Shown in pieces: positions 6,027 to 11,425 of a stretch of 11,425 nucleotides of DNA. A program made the position numbers and the translations under genes. Within the stretch, counting starts at the first letter, position 1, and each line of letters opens with the position of its first letter. The stretch is from SFEB01 sp964612455 (GTDB lineage: Bacteria; Bacillota; Clostridia; Christensenellales; CAG-314), in the NCBI GenBank assembly GCA_964612455.1, contig CAZTCB010000035.1, positions 1 through 11,425 on the forward strand. Direction: 5' to 3'. The notes under the pieces were generated by a model. The model was not told the origin of the DNA. It saw nothing but the letters and a program-made list of their open reading frames with translations, and searched no databases.

Positions 6027-7709
6027 TTATTCTATACTGATGATGTAATGATACAAAGGCTGACCGCCCTTGTGATAATCCACGTCCTTGTCGGGATAGA
6101 TTTCGGCAAGTTTGGCGCACAACGCTCCCGCCTGCTCCTCCGTCACCGAGTCGCCGTAAAACAAATTTATCGTTTCGTCTTCGTCTTTAATCATCTTGGC
6201 TACGAGTGCCTTGGTGACCTTAGCGACGTCCTTACCCTTGGTGAGTATCTTGCGTTCGTCGAGACCGATGATATCGCCCTTGTTGACGTCTATTCCGTCG
6301 ACGGACGACGTGCGCACCGCAAAAGTAACGCTCCCCGACTTGACGTTGTGCAAAGCGTCGTTCATGTTACGCAGGTTTTCCGTCACGTTTATTTCGGTGC
6401 TGTACGCGAGTGCCGCGGAGATACCCTGAGGCATGTTGGTTGTATGCACCACAAAAACGTGCTTGTTGTTGATAAGCGTACGGGACTGCTCGGCTGCGAG
6501 AATAATGTTTTTGTTGTTGGGCAAAACGATGACGTTTTCCGCATTGATTTTCGCGATTGCGCCAGCAATATCGTCCGCCGAAGGATTCATCGTCTGACCG
6601 CCCTCTACCGTGCGGTCCACGCCGAGGTCTTTAAATATCTCGCCAAATCCGTCGCCCGCGCATATGGACAGCAAACCGACGGGTTTGCGCTCCGCCTCGT
6701 ATTTTGCCTTGAGTTTACGGTTTTGCTCGAGCATATTCTCGATTTTTATATGGTCGACTTCGCCGAGTTTCAACGCGCTCGACAACGCCATACCGGGATT
6801 GTTGGTATGTACGTGCACCTTTACCAGCGACAAATCGCCGATTACCAGCGTGCTGTCGCCTATCGAATTGAGTTTTTCTCTCAGTTTGTCTATATCCGCG
6901 ACGGTAGTCTTTTTGTGAAGATTGATGATAAAAAACTCGGTACAATAGCCAAACTCTATATCGTCGAGAGCGTCGTAGTCTATCACGACGTCCTCCACTA
7001 TTTTGTCGCCGCTTGTAGCGAGTTTCGGCGTTTTGTCGACGGTCGTCACAACGTCGGTCGCGCCGTCTATCTCCTCGCCGAGATAACCCTTTAAAAACCC
7101 CTTAAAAATGAGTAACAAACCGAACCCGCCGCTGTCTACGACGCCGGCTTTTTTAAGCACCTCGAGCATATTGGGAGTCTCTGCAAGTATCTCTTCGCCC
7201 TTGTCTATCAACTCCTGTAAAAAATCCTGATAGGTAAGGCTGATTTTTTTTGAAATCTCGAGAGCATGTTCGGTAATGACGCGTATAACCGTCAGTATCG
7301 TGCCTTCTTTCGGCTTTGAAACGGCGCTGTACGCCATCTCCACGCCGTTTTTCAACGCTTTTGCAAATAGTTTTATATCTACTTCTTCCTTAGTGATACC
7401 GGTAGCAAAACCTTTTATTATCTGCGAAAGAATAACGCCGCTGTTACCCCTCGCGCCGCTCAGCGCGCCTTTTGACAATCCCGAGGTAAAGGCGTCCATA
7501 GATATGGACGGAGTAGACGATATTTCCTTTATCGCCGACTGCATCGTCAGTGACATGTTGATGCCGGTGTCGCCGTCCGGCACGGGAAAAACGTTGAGTG
7601 CGTTGACCGTTTCTTTATTGGTATCCAGCATTTTATAGCCGGCTATAAACATTTTTTTAAGTATCAGAGTCGAAATGACTTTGTCGCTGTTAATAATTGC
7701 CGCGGACAT
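6027..7709 (-). CDS. fakA: fatty acid kinase catalytic subunit FakA (DhaL/DAK2 domain, YloV)
   Basis: FakA phosphorylates fatty acids held by a FakB (DegV-family) partner. This yields acyl-phosphate for phospholipid synthesis and lets the cell use exogenous fatty acids. The 560-residue length matches the family. Residues about 10-210 form the DhaL-type ATP-binding domain. They carry NVFPVPDGDTGINM (Asp45, Asp47 and Thr48 region, which binds the ATP magnesium), GALSGARGNSGVILSQ and KAGVVDSGGFGL. The middle domain contains DLSLVKVHVHTNNPG (about 292-306). The C-terminal EDD-like domain contains DGFGEIFKDLG and GGQTMNPS and ends with the family-typical GGQPLYHYIISIE. The ATG at 7709 follows AAGGAGATAAT, a strong ribosome binding site. 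It lies 49 bases after the Asp23 gene, as in the yloU-yloV order of Firmicutes. No FakB gene is in the window. Confidence 0.95.
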   Translation of the reverse strand: MSAAIINSDKVISTLILKKMFIAGYKMLDTNKETVNALNVFPVPDGDTGINMSLTMQSAIKEISSTPSISMDAFTSGLSKGALSGARGNSGVILSQIIKGFATGITKEEVDIKLFAKALKNGVEMAYSAVSKPKEGTILTVIRVITEHALEISKKISLTYQDFLQELIDKGEEILAETPNMLEVLKKAGVVDSGGFGLLLIFKGFLKGYLGEEIDGATDVVTTVDKTPKLATSGDKIVEDVVIDYDALDDIEFGYCTEFFIINLHKKTTVADIDKLREKLNSIGDSTLVIGDLSLVKVHVHTNNPGMALSSALKLGEVDHIKIENMLEQNRKLKAKYEAERKPVGLLSICAGDGFGEIFKDLGVDRTVEGGQTMNPSADDIAGAIAKINAENVIVLPNNKNIILAAEQSRTLINNKHVFVVHTTNMPQGISAALAYSTEINVTENLRNMNDALHNVKSGSVTFAVRTSSVDGIDVNKGDIIGLDERKILTKGKDVAKVTKALVAKMIKDEDETINLFYGDSVTEEQAGALCAKLAEIYPDKDVDYHKGGQPLYHYIISIE

Positions 7710-7758
7710 ATTATCTCCTTAATCTTGGCGGAAGTTTTTCAAGCGATATTTTTTCTTT

Positions 7759-8109
7759 TTACCACTTGATACCGACTACGTGCACGTTGACCGTGTCTAC
7801 TATCATGCCGGTAAAACTCTCCAGACCGTATTTAATCGTCGCCTTCAGACTGCTTGCAACTGCCGATATATTAAGTCCGAAACTAAGAACCACGTACAAA
7901 TCGACGTAAATACGGTTGTCTTTAGTAATAACTTTGACTCCCCTGCTGAGGCTGTTTTTCTTAAACACGTCCGCACAGGAATCCGAAAAATTGCGGGGTA
8001 TCTTGTCGACGACGCCGTAACAGTCCATAGCAAGCCGACCGGCGACGCATGCTACCGCGTCGTCGGTAATAGTGATATCCCCGTAACTGTTAGAAGTGTG
8101 CAACGACAT
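7759..8109 (-). CDS. yloU: Asp23/Gls24 family protein (YloU)
   Basis: The protein has 116 residues, typical of the small Asp23/Gls24 envelope-stress-associated proteins. It carries the family pattern from GDITITDDAVACVAGRLAMDCYGVV through an SRGVKV stretch to NRIYVDLYVVLSFGLNISAVASSLKATIKYGLE. It ends with DTVNVHVVGIKW, close to the usual VNVxVxGV ending. It has no signal peptide. Members associate with the cell envelope in some Gram-positives, but the molecular role of YloU is not well defined. The ATG at 8109 follows GGAGGTATAGGAT. The gene leads directly into fakA and is divergent from rpmB, an arrangement known from Bacillus and many Clostridia. It is probably transcribed from 8137-8165 together with fakA. 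Confidence 0.93.
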   Translation of the reverse strand: MSLHTSNSYGDITITDDAVACVAGRLAMDCYGVVDKIPRNFSDSCADVFKKNSLSRGVKVITKDNRIYVDLYVVLSFGLNISAVASSLKATIKYGLESFTGMIVDTVNVHVVGIKW

Positions 8110-8136
8110 ATCCTATACCTCCGTATTGATTTGTTT

Positions 8137-8165
8137 ATTGTACTATACTTTTCCCTTTTTTTCAA
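8137..8165 (-). promoter_or_regulatory. promoter of yloU-fakA
   Basis: On the minus strand, TTGAAA (8165-8160) is separated by 17 bases from TACAAT (8142-8137). The leader would be about 20 bases, with GGAGG before the yloU start. This is a plausible vegetative promoter in an AT-rich region. Confidence 0.6.
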
Positions 8166-8327
8166 GCGTATTAGCAAAAAAATCAACATATTTTACTTCA
8201 AAAATGCGGTTTTTTGCTATCTCTCCTCGATTTTTCACCGATTTTTTATATGCGCAACTCCACGCGCATACATTTGGCGGTCTTCGGAAAAAAAATAAAA
8301 ATACGAGATTTTTTTTCAATAAAACAC

Positions 8328-8356
8328 TTGCCAAAATTTCGGATATTTGATAATAT
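8328..8356 (+). promoter_or_regulatory. promoter of rpmB
   Basis: TTGCCA (8328-8333) is separated by 17 bases from TAATAT (8351-8356). The predicted start near 8363 gives a short leader ending in CCAAGGAGG (8381-8389), an excellent ribosome binding site 7 bases before the ATG at 8397. This is the outward partner of the yloU promoter in the 287-base divergent region. Confidence 0.6.
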
Positions 8357-8396
8357 ATCATAGTTAAAATCAACGATTACCCAAGGAGGTAGAAAT

Positions 8397-8585
8397 ATGT
8401 CCAAACAATGCGCTATGTGCGGCAAAGCCAAAATGTCCGGCAACAAAGTCAGCCACTCCAACATCAAGACGCCGCGTACCTACAACGCAAACTTGCACAA
8501 GGTTCAGGTCGAGATAGACGGCAGACCGGAGAAAGTTTATCTTTGCACTCGTTGCCAGAGGACTCTCAATAAGGAAGAGAGATAG
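8397..8585 (+). CDS. rpmB: 50S ribosomal protein L28, zinc-ribbon form
   Basis: L28 is a small structural protein of the large ribosomal subunit. The product has 62 residues, standard for Firmicutes. It begins MSKQCAMCGKAKMSGNKVSH, continues with SNIKTPRTYNANLHKVQV, and ends LCTRCQRTLNK. Four cysteines (5, 8, 50 and 53) form two CxxC pairs, so this is the zinc-binding form and not the cysteine-free form made under zinc limitation in some bacteria. Its ribosome binding site is strong and a terminator follows at 8616-8648, so it is probably monocistronic. Its divergence from yloU-fakA matches the usual Firmicutes order. Confidence 0.98.
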   Translation: MSKQCAMCGKAKMSGNKVSHSNIKTPRTYNANLHKVQVEIDGRPEKVYLCTRCQRTLNKEER

Positions 8586-8615
8586 TTTTCGCATAGTCTC
8601 AATTTTGATTTTGTT

Positions 8616-8648
8616 AAAAAACAAAGGTTTTTATCCTTTGTTTTTTTT
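8616..8648 (+). terminator. intrinsic terminator of rpmB
   Basis: AAAAAACAAAGG (8616-8627) pairs with CCTTTGTTTTTT (8635-8646) around the loop TTTTTAT, and the T-run continues to 8648. It begins 30 bases after the rpmB stop. Confidence 0.9.
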
Positions 8649-8699
8649 GCTGTCAAAAAGTAAGTATGCCCCCTCTTTGCGCCGTCGGGCGATACTACG

Positions 8700-8715
8700 A
8701 CGATTTTAAAATCGT
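8700..8715. repeat. perfect 16-bp palindrome
   Basis: ACGATTTTAAAATCGT is fully self-complementary, with no loop. It could be a protein-binding site or chance in AT-rich DNA. It lies about 50 bases downstream of the rpmB terminator. Confidence 0.5.
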
Positions 8716-8810
8716 ACGCGAAAAAAACTACTCTTTTCTTTATTATCCCCCTTTTAAGCATTTTAATTTTTATTTTTTGGAAAATCGTTATCTTAAAGAC
8801 AACATACGTT

Positions 8811-8844
8811 TTTGCGTCGCCAATTTTAAATTTGGCGACGCAAA
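8811..8844. repeat. 13-bp perfect inverted repeat with GC-rich arms
   Basis: TTTGCGTCGCCAA (8811-8823) and TTGGCGACGCAAA (8832-8844) flank the 8-base centre TTTTAAAT. As RNA this would be a stable hairpin, but no T-run follows on either strand, so it is not a standard intrinsic terminator. It lies about 70 bases upstream of the promoter of the DUF3795-like gene. Confidence 0.75.
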
Positions 8845-8912
8845 CTTTGTTTTAGGACAAAAAATTCACCTTAATAGTTTTACTGCCGCAAATCAGACCG
8901 ACGCCGAAAAAC

Positions 8913-8941
8913 TTGACTCCGAGTTCTTTTTGTGGTATATA
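8913..8941 (+). promoter_or_regulatory. promoter of the DUF3795-like gene
   Basis: TTGACT (8913-8918) is separated by 17 bases from TATATA (8936-8941). An overlapping TATAAT at 8938-8943 would have 19-base spacing. The predicted start near 8948 gives a leader of about 79 bases. Confidence 0.65.
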
Positions 8942-8960
8942 ATATAAGGTAGTAAAGCAA

Positions 8961-8974
8961 GCGTTGAAAAACGC
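8961..8974 (+). promoter_or_regulatory. small leader hairpin with a GNRA-type loop
   Basis: GCGTT and AACGC form a 5-bp stem closed by GAAA, a GNRA tetraloop, in the leader of the DUF3795-like gene. I do not recognise a known riboswitch around it. The hairpin is seen directly; any regulatory function is inference. Confidence 0.35.
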
Positions 8975-9026
8975 GCGGTTTTAAAGCGACGAAAGGACAA
9001 AAATATTAAATTAAAAGGAGAAACAT

Positions 9027-9473
9027 ATGAACAAATCGATTTGCGGCGCAAACTGCGACCAATGTCCGTCCGTAAAAACATGCAAAGGGTGTGCCGAAAC
9101 AAACGGCTGCCCATACGGAAAACAATGCTTTATCGCTAAATACGTATTGACGGGCGGCACAGACGCTTACGACGCGTTTCAAAAAACGTTGATTGACGAA
9201 ATAAACGCGCTTGATATCGCCGGAATGGAGCGAGTTACCCGCCTCTACCCGCTCGTCGGCAACTTCGTCAATCTCGGGTACCCCCTCCCCTGCGGCGATA
9301 CCGTACGGTTTTTAAAGGACGACGAAACCTATCTGGGCGCACAGGTAAAAAACCTTTTTGACGACGAAGGGAAAACATGTTACGGGGTGATTGCAAGAGA
9401 AAGTTTTATTCTCGTATGCGAATACGGCGAAAACGGAGCCAATCCCGAAATCGTAATCTACAAGAGACGTTGA
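9027..9473 (+). CDS. cysteine-rich DUF3795-like protein
   Basis: The 148-residue protein has an N-terminal cysteine cluster: Cys6, Cys10, Cys13, Cys19, Cys22, Cys28 and Cys34, in ICGANCDQCPSVKTCKGCAE and CPYGKQC. This fits the DUF3795 group of small proteins and probably binds zinc or an iron-sulfur cluster. The rest carries family-like stretches from memory: NALDIAGMERVTRLYPLVGNFVN, YPLPCGDTVRFL, YLGAQV, and a terminal VCEYGENGANPEIVIYKRR-type ending. It has no signal peptide or membrane segment, and its biochemical role is unknown. The ATG at 9027 follows AAAAGGAGAAACAT, a strong ribosome binding site. The gene has its own promoter and ends in TGA. It converges on the prepilin gene, with the terminator at 9524-9606 between them. 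Confidence 0.85.
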   Translation: MNKSICGANCDQCPSVKTCKGCAETNGCPYGKQCFIAKYVLTGGTDAYDAFQKTLIDEINALDIAGMERVTRLYPLVGNFVNLGYPLPCGDTVRFLKDDETYLGAQVKNLFDDEGKTCYGVIARESFILVCEYGENGANPEIVIYKRR

Positions 9474-9523
9474 CCGTAAGTAAAACCCGTCATTCCGCCA
9501 CGACGACGTTTTGCGATACGCAA

Positions 9524-9606
9524 AAAAAGACTAACGATATCTTTTTGAAATGCACCTCCTAAAAGTGTCTAACTTTTGGGGTGCATTTCATTTCGTTAGT
9601 CTTTTT
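9524..9606. terminator. nested palindromic two-way terminator
   Basis: The outer arms AAAAAGACTAACGA (9524-9537) and TCGTTAGTCTTTTT (9593-9606) pair perfectly over 14 bp. An inner hairpin (9546-9590) is enclosed between them. T-runs lie outside the stem on both strands, so it can stop the convergent DUF3795-like and prepilin transcripts. It is unusually long and two-layered for an intrinsic terminator. Confidence 0.8.
9546..9590. mobile_element. 45-bp palindromic insertion, possible IS3-type end remnant
   Basis: TGAAATGCACC (9546-9556) and GGTGCATTTCA (9580-9590) are perfect 11-bp inverted ends around a centre that pairs again (AAAAG with CTTTT). TTT lies immediately outside both ends, as a 3-bp target duplication would. 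Removing the 45 bases and one TTT leaves a conventional hairpin, GACTAACG with CGTTAGTC. From memory, TGTCTAACTTTTGGGGTGCA resembles IS3-family ends in gut Firmicutes. No transposase is present. T-rich surroundings make the TTT match weak evidence. Confidence 0.4.
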
Positions 9607-9632
9607 AAAACAACTGTTTTTTGTTGTTATTT

Positions 9633-11024
9633 TTAGTTTTGCTCGGGCATTGAAGCCGGCTTTCCGTTATTGATATTTTCACTTGCGGAATAAATATGAT
9701 TTTCCAACGTGCAATCTTGTTGATTATAAGTAATGCACTTAGTTCTGTCATCACTTTCCAAACTCAAAACGACGTCCATCTGAAGCCAAGCCCAATCATT
9801 GGTAGTTTGACCAAAAACCCACAATCCCAGTGAACTACCCCTATCATAACAGCAGTAAGTATTGTCCTCTGCTCCGCCAAGTTTTATTCGCGGTTTATCT
9901 GCCTTAATAGTAATATCGGACTTGCCGAAAGACTCTACTCCCCAGCCGACGACACTGATACCGCTAAAATCATTACCGTCACCTTGTACCGTCAAACTAT
10001 TTCCTTGGGTTACTACACCGACGAGTTTTGCTGCTTGATAAATACCCGCGACGGTTGTATTTTCAAATTTTACGTTTTCTACAGTCAAACTTCCGCCAGC
10101 ACTATTCATATATCCCGCGATACCGCCTACCTTTTGAACACCTTTGACGTAGCAGTTTTTAAACGTTACGTTTTTGAGAGCTAACGTACCATTGATATAG
10201 CCGGCAATCAACCCCATAGCTCTGCCATCGCCGGTATTTTCAATCACCATACCGTCAATCGTCACGTTTTCAATCGTTACTTCGGCACCGCTTTTTATCG
10301 TCGCAAACATGCCACCTGCATATAATGTGTTAGCATATTCTCCCGTCCCGTAAAAAGAGTTCTTATCACTTCTGAATGCATAAATGGTTTTACCGTTGCC
10401 GTTTATGGTAAGTTTTCCGTTGCTCGTCACGTTGCCAAAGTTTCCGGTTGCACCTGCAAGATCGATATCGTCTTTAAGGTCAATAGTTTTTATCGTTTTT
10501 GCGGTAGCGTCGCTGTCGCTATAGCTTTGCATCATGTCAAAAAACATACCCGCGCTCGATACCTCGAGTTTCCCGTCGTTGTCGATTTTTCCCGCGTCTT
10601 TCCAACTCGAATCCGTACCGATTGCAGAACCGTTTAAAGAATACCAATCGCCCGCTTTTTTAACCAAAGTCGTCAGATTGTCGGGATAAAGCACTTCATT
10701 TGTCGTCGTGTCAATGTAAACTATTCTATTAATACTCTTTACCCAGTAATACGCTCTGTCGCTTGTCAACGGTTTATAATTTTCTATCTCGAGTTTTTCC
10801 GCACTTAAAGCGTTCATGACCGCGCTGATGTTACTCATGTCGGCATCTACTTCTGCAATGGCGATATAATCGTTCATTTGCTTTGCCGCCTGAATATCTA
10901 CAGACTCGTTGGCTTTTTTAATGATATTGCTAAAGGTCGGGATAAGCACCGCCGCCAAAATGGCAATAACCGCAATGACTACTACCAATTCTATGATAGT
11001 AAAGCCTTTTTTGTTCCTTTTCAT
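9633..11024 (-). CDS. type IV prepilin-like protein with beta-helix-like C-terminal region
   Basis: The 463-residue protein begins with a class III prepilin signal, MKRNKKG|FTIIELVVVIAVIAIL. A prepilin peptidase would cut after Gly7, leaving an N-methylated Phe with Glu at +5, the residue needed for pilus assembly. Residues about 9-30 form the hydrophobic helix. Residues about 35-115 look like a small pilin head (YYWVKSINRIVYIDTTTNEVLYP). Residues about 155-360 hold repeating short strands such as LTINGNGKTIYAF, VTIENVTIDGMVIEN, LALKNVTFKNCYVKG, GGIAGYMN and LTVENVKFENTTVAG, typical of right-handed beta-helix or GLUG-like adhesin repeats. Two adjacent cysteines (Cys391, Cys392) precede a tryptophan-rich end. 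No pilus assembly gene is in the window. The ATG at 11024 follows AAGGAGAAAAGAAAA, a good ribosome binding site. It may be a surface pseudopilin or adhesin, but partners are unknown. Confidence 0.85.
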   Translation of the reverse strand: MKRNKKGFTIIELVVVIAVIAILAAVLIPTFSNIIKKANESVDIQAAKQMNDYIAIAEVDADMSNISAVMNALSAEKLEIENYKPLTSDRAYYWVKSINRIVYIDTTTNEVLYPDNLTTLVKKAGDWYSLNGSAIGTDSSWKDAGKIDNDGKLEVSSAGMFFDMMQSYSDSDATAKTIKTIDLKDDIDLAGATGNFGNVTSNGKLTINGNGKTIYAFRSDKNSFYGTGEYANTLYAGGMFATIKSGAEVTIENVTIDGMVIENTGDGRAMGLIAGYINGTLALKNVTFKNCYVKGVQKVGGIAGYMNSAGGSLTVENVKFENTTVAGIYQAAKLVGVVTQGNSLTVQGDGNDFSGISVVGWGVESFGKSDITIKADKPRIKLGGAEDNTYCCYDRGSSLGLWVFGQTTNDWAWLQMDVVLSLESDDRTKCITYNQQDCTLENHIYSASENINNGKPASMPEQN

Positions 11025-11064
11025 TTTTCTTTTCTCCTTTTTGAAAAATATTTTTTATTTTAAA

Positions 11065-11083
11065 CGTCACTTTTTTCGTGACG
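11065..11083. promoter_or_regulatory. hairpin in the prepilin leader
   Basis: CGTCAC (11065-11070) and GTGACG (11078-11083) form a 6-bp perfect stem. A T-run follows on the plus strand (ATTTTTTT), so it resembles an intrinsic terminator there. On the minus strand it would be a leader hairpin about 40 bases before the prepilin start codon. Confidence 0.5.
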
Positions 11084-11099
11084 ATTTTTTTCGTGTTTA

Positions 11100-11174
11100 T
11101 TAGCCTTTTTCGTCGGTATTTATTTGACTTTTCGCCAAAACCGAGAATCGATTTTTTGTAGACAGAATATACAT
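11100..11174 (-). CDS. possible 24-residue leader peptide or gene fragment
   Basis: On the minus strand an ATG at 11174 is preceded by AAAGGTGACAGA, a plausible ribosome binding site, and opens 24 codons beginning MYILSTKNRF and ending in TAA. The start codon lies inside the palindrome 11161-11180. The same RBS-plus-ATG sequence is repeated in inverse orientation at the window edge (11404-11425). It could be a leader peptide, a broken gene start, or chance. Confidence 0.2.
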   Translation of the reverse strand: MYILSTKNRFSVLAKSQINTDEKG

Positions 11175-11180
11175 TCTGTC
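11161..11180. repeat. 20-bp palindrome
   Basis: GACAGAATATACATTCTGTC has 8-bp perfect arms around a 4-base centre. It overlaps the left copy of the 22-bp inverted repeat. It may be an operator, or an RNA hairpin covering the start codon at 11174. Confidence 0.6.
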
Positions 11181-11189
11181 ACCTTTTTT
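11168..11189. repeat. 22-bp inverted repeat, left copy
   Basis: The sequence begins TATACATTCTGTCACC and ends in a T6 run. Its exact reverse complement occupies 11404-11425, with 214 bases between the two copies. The pair could be the ends of a miniature transposable element of about 258 bp (or more, since the window ends there), possibly of a type targeting TA. Confidence 0.65.
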
Positions 11190-11302
11190 AATGGGCAAAA
11201 TAGCAATCAATAGACGGAAAAAGAGATAAACGGTACTAAAAAGGAAAAACAAAAACTAAAATCTATTAAAAAGGCATCGTTCAATAGGGGAAAAACGCGG
11301 TA

Positions 11303-11332
11303 AAACAAAAAAAATGTCGGATTTTTCCGACA
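11303..11332 (-). terminator. minus-strand intrinsic terminator
   Basis: On the minus strand TGTCGGA and TCCGACA form a 7-bp stem with an AAAA loop (11332-11315). Eight T residues (11314-11307) and TGTTTTA follow. It would stop a transcript entering from the right and shield the prepilin gene from readthrough. Confidence 0.75.
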
Positions 11333-11358
11333 ATTTTACTTTTAAGGCTTGTTTTTGC

Positions 11359-11387
11359 TTGACTAACGCCCAAAATAGGCTTATAAT
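11359..11387 (+). promoter_or_regulatory. near-consensus sigma-A-type promoter reading out of the window
   Basis: TTGACT (11359-11364) is separated by 17 bases from a perfect TATAAT (11382-11387). Transcription would start near 11394 and run into the right repeat, where AAAGGTG precedes an ATG at 11419. Confidence 0.75.
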
Positions 11388-11403
11388 TTTTCTTACAAGA
11401 GCA

Positions 11404-11425
11404 AAAAAAGGTGACAGAATGTATA
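11404..11425. repeat. 22-bp inverted repeat, right copy at window edge
   Basis: This is the exact reverse complement of 11168-11189. The match runs to the last base of the window, so its real length may be greater. If TTCTGTC follows, it would also complete the same palindrome as at 11161-11180. Confidence 0.65.
11419..11425 (+). CDS. possible start of a gene running off the window
   Basis: ATGTATA begins 25 bases after the predicted start site of the strong promoter at 11359-11387. It follows AAAGGTGACAGA, a plausible ribosome binding site. Only two codons (Met-Tyr) are visible, so the product cannot be named. The call rests on promoter and ribosome binding site position alone. Confidence 0.25.

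Larger units (their letters stand above)
8649..8912. other. stretch without a convincing gene between rpmB and the DUF3795-like gene
   Basis: Nothing here reads as a credible gene. A 93-codon frame (8666-8947) has no ribosome binding site, starts close to the rpmB terminator, is rich in Phe, Tyr, Asn and Lys, and runs through the next gene's promoter. The stretch does contain two palindromes, at 8700-8715 and 8811-8844. It may be a decayed gene or a carrier of regulatory or mobile sequences. I recognise no RNA family. Confidence 0.5.
11025..11425. other. right-edge region with hairpins, repeats and a promoter but no long gene
   Basis: These 401 bases contain no credible gene longer than about 24 codons. 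From left to right they hold a hairpin (11065-11083), a 24-codon frame (11100-11174), a palindrome (11161-11180), the inverted repeat pair (11168-11189 and 11404-11425), a minus-strand terminator (11303-11332), and a plus-strand promoter (11359-11387). I found no convincing prepilin promoter. Confidence 0.6.

Noticed and set aside
5961..7094. Plus-strand open frame of 377 codons
   Set aside because: It lies opposite fakA, whose motifs and ribosome binding site are clear. The translation is rich in Arg, Val and His and shows no domain, as expected of an antisense shadow.
8249..8270. Inverted repeat TATGCGC / GCGCATA between yloU and rpmB
   Set aside because: Short 7-bp arms with no T-run and no placement near a start or stop. 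Probably chance.
8666..8947. 93-codon plus-strand frame between rpmB and the DUF3795-like gene
   Set aside because: No ribosome binding site, aromatic-rich composition, and it runs through a 13-bp palindrome and the next promoter. Possibly a decayed gene, but not supported as a gene.
1..11425. CRISPR array, tRNA or rRNA genes
   Set aside because: No regularly spaced repeats, cloverleaf-like sequences or conserved rRNA stretches were seen on either strand.

Overview
The window looks like chromosomal DNA of a low-to-moderate GC Gram-positive bacterium, most likely an uncultured member of the Clostridia. The evidence is the Firmicutes-type neighbourhood of rpmB (L28) divergent from an Asp23/Gls24 gene and fakA/yloV, the greA-lysS pair, strong AGGAGG-type ribosome binding sites, sigma-A-like promoters, and small proteins that resemble clostridial families. 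TAA and TGA both serve as stops and nothing suggests a recoded genetic code. The taxonomic placement is inference.

Layout. Positions 129-2151 (minus strand) hold greA followed by lysS, a housekeeping unit with a good promoter at 2230-2258 and a leader hairpin. Positions 2296-3513 (minus) encode a DUF362 protein with two 4Fe-4S motifs. Divergent from it is an 85-residue protein at 3602-3859 (plus). Both of these starts sit only 6-7 bases downstream of a -10-like hexamer, which suggests leaderless or nearly leaderless transcripts. A strong two-way terminator at 3858-3906 separates the small gene from a 597-residue lipoprotein gene (3984-5777, minus). That lipoprotein combines an RsgI-like segment with about five PepSY-like repeats.

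Positions 6027-8109 (minus) encode an Asp23/Gls24 protein (YloU) followed by the fatty acid kinase catalytic subunit FakA (YloV). rpmB is read divergently at 8397-8585. A 441-base stretch without a convincing gene follows, holding a terminator, two palindromes, a promoter and a leader. It leads into a cysteine-rich DUF3795-like gene (9027-9473, plus). This gene converges on a 463-residue prepilin-like protein (9633-11024, minus) whose C-terminal part looks like a beta-helix. A nested palindromic terminator lies between the two.

The right edge (11025-11425) holds no long gene. It contains hairpins, a minus-strand terminator, a near-consensus plus-strand promoter, and a perfect 22-bp inverted repeat pair whose second copy ends exactly at the window edge.

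The core genes are ordinary (translation, transcription elongation, fatty acid activation). The less ordinary parts are the chimeric prepilin, the RsgI/PepSY lipoprotein, the possible leaderless divergent pair, the 45-bp palindrome that appears to be lodged in a terminator loop at 9524-9606, and the inverted repeat element at the right edge. I saw no CRISPR array, tRNA, rRNA or complete insertion sequence, and no definite new multi-gene system.
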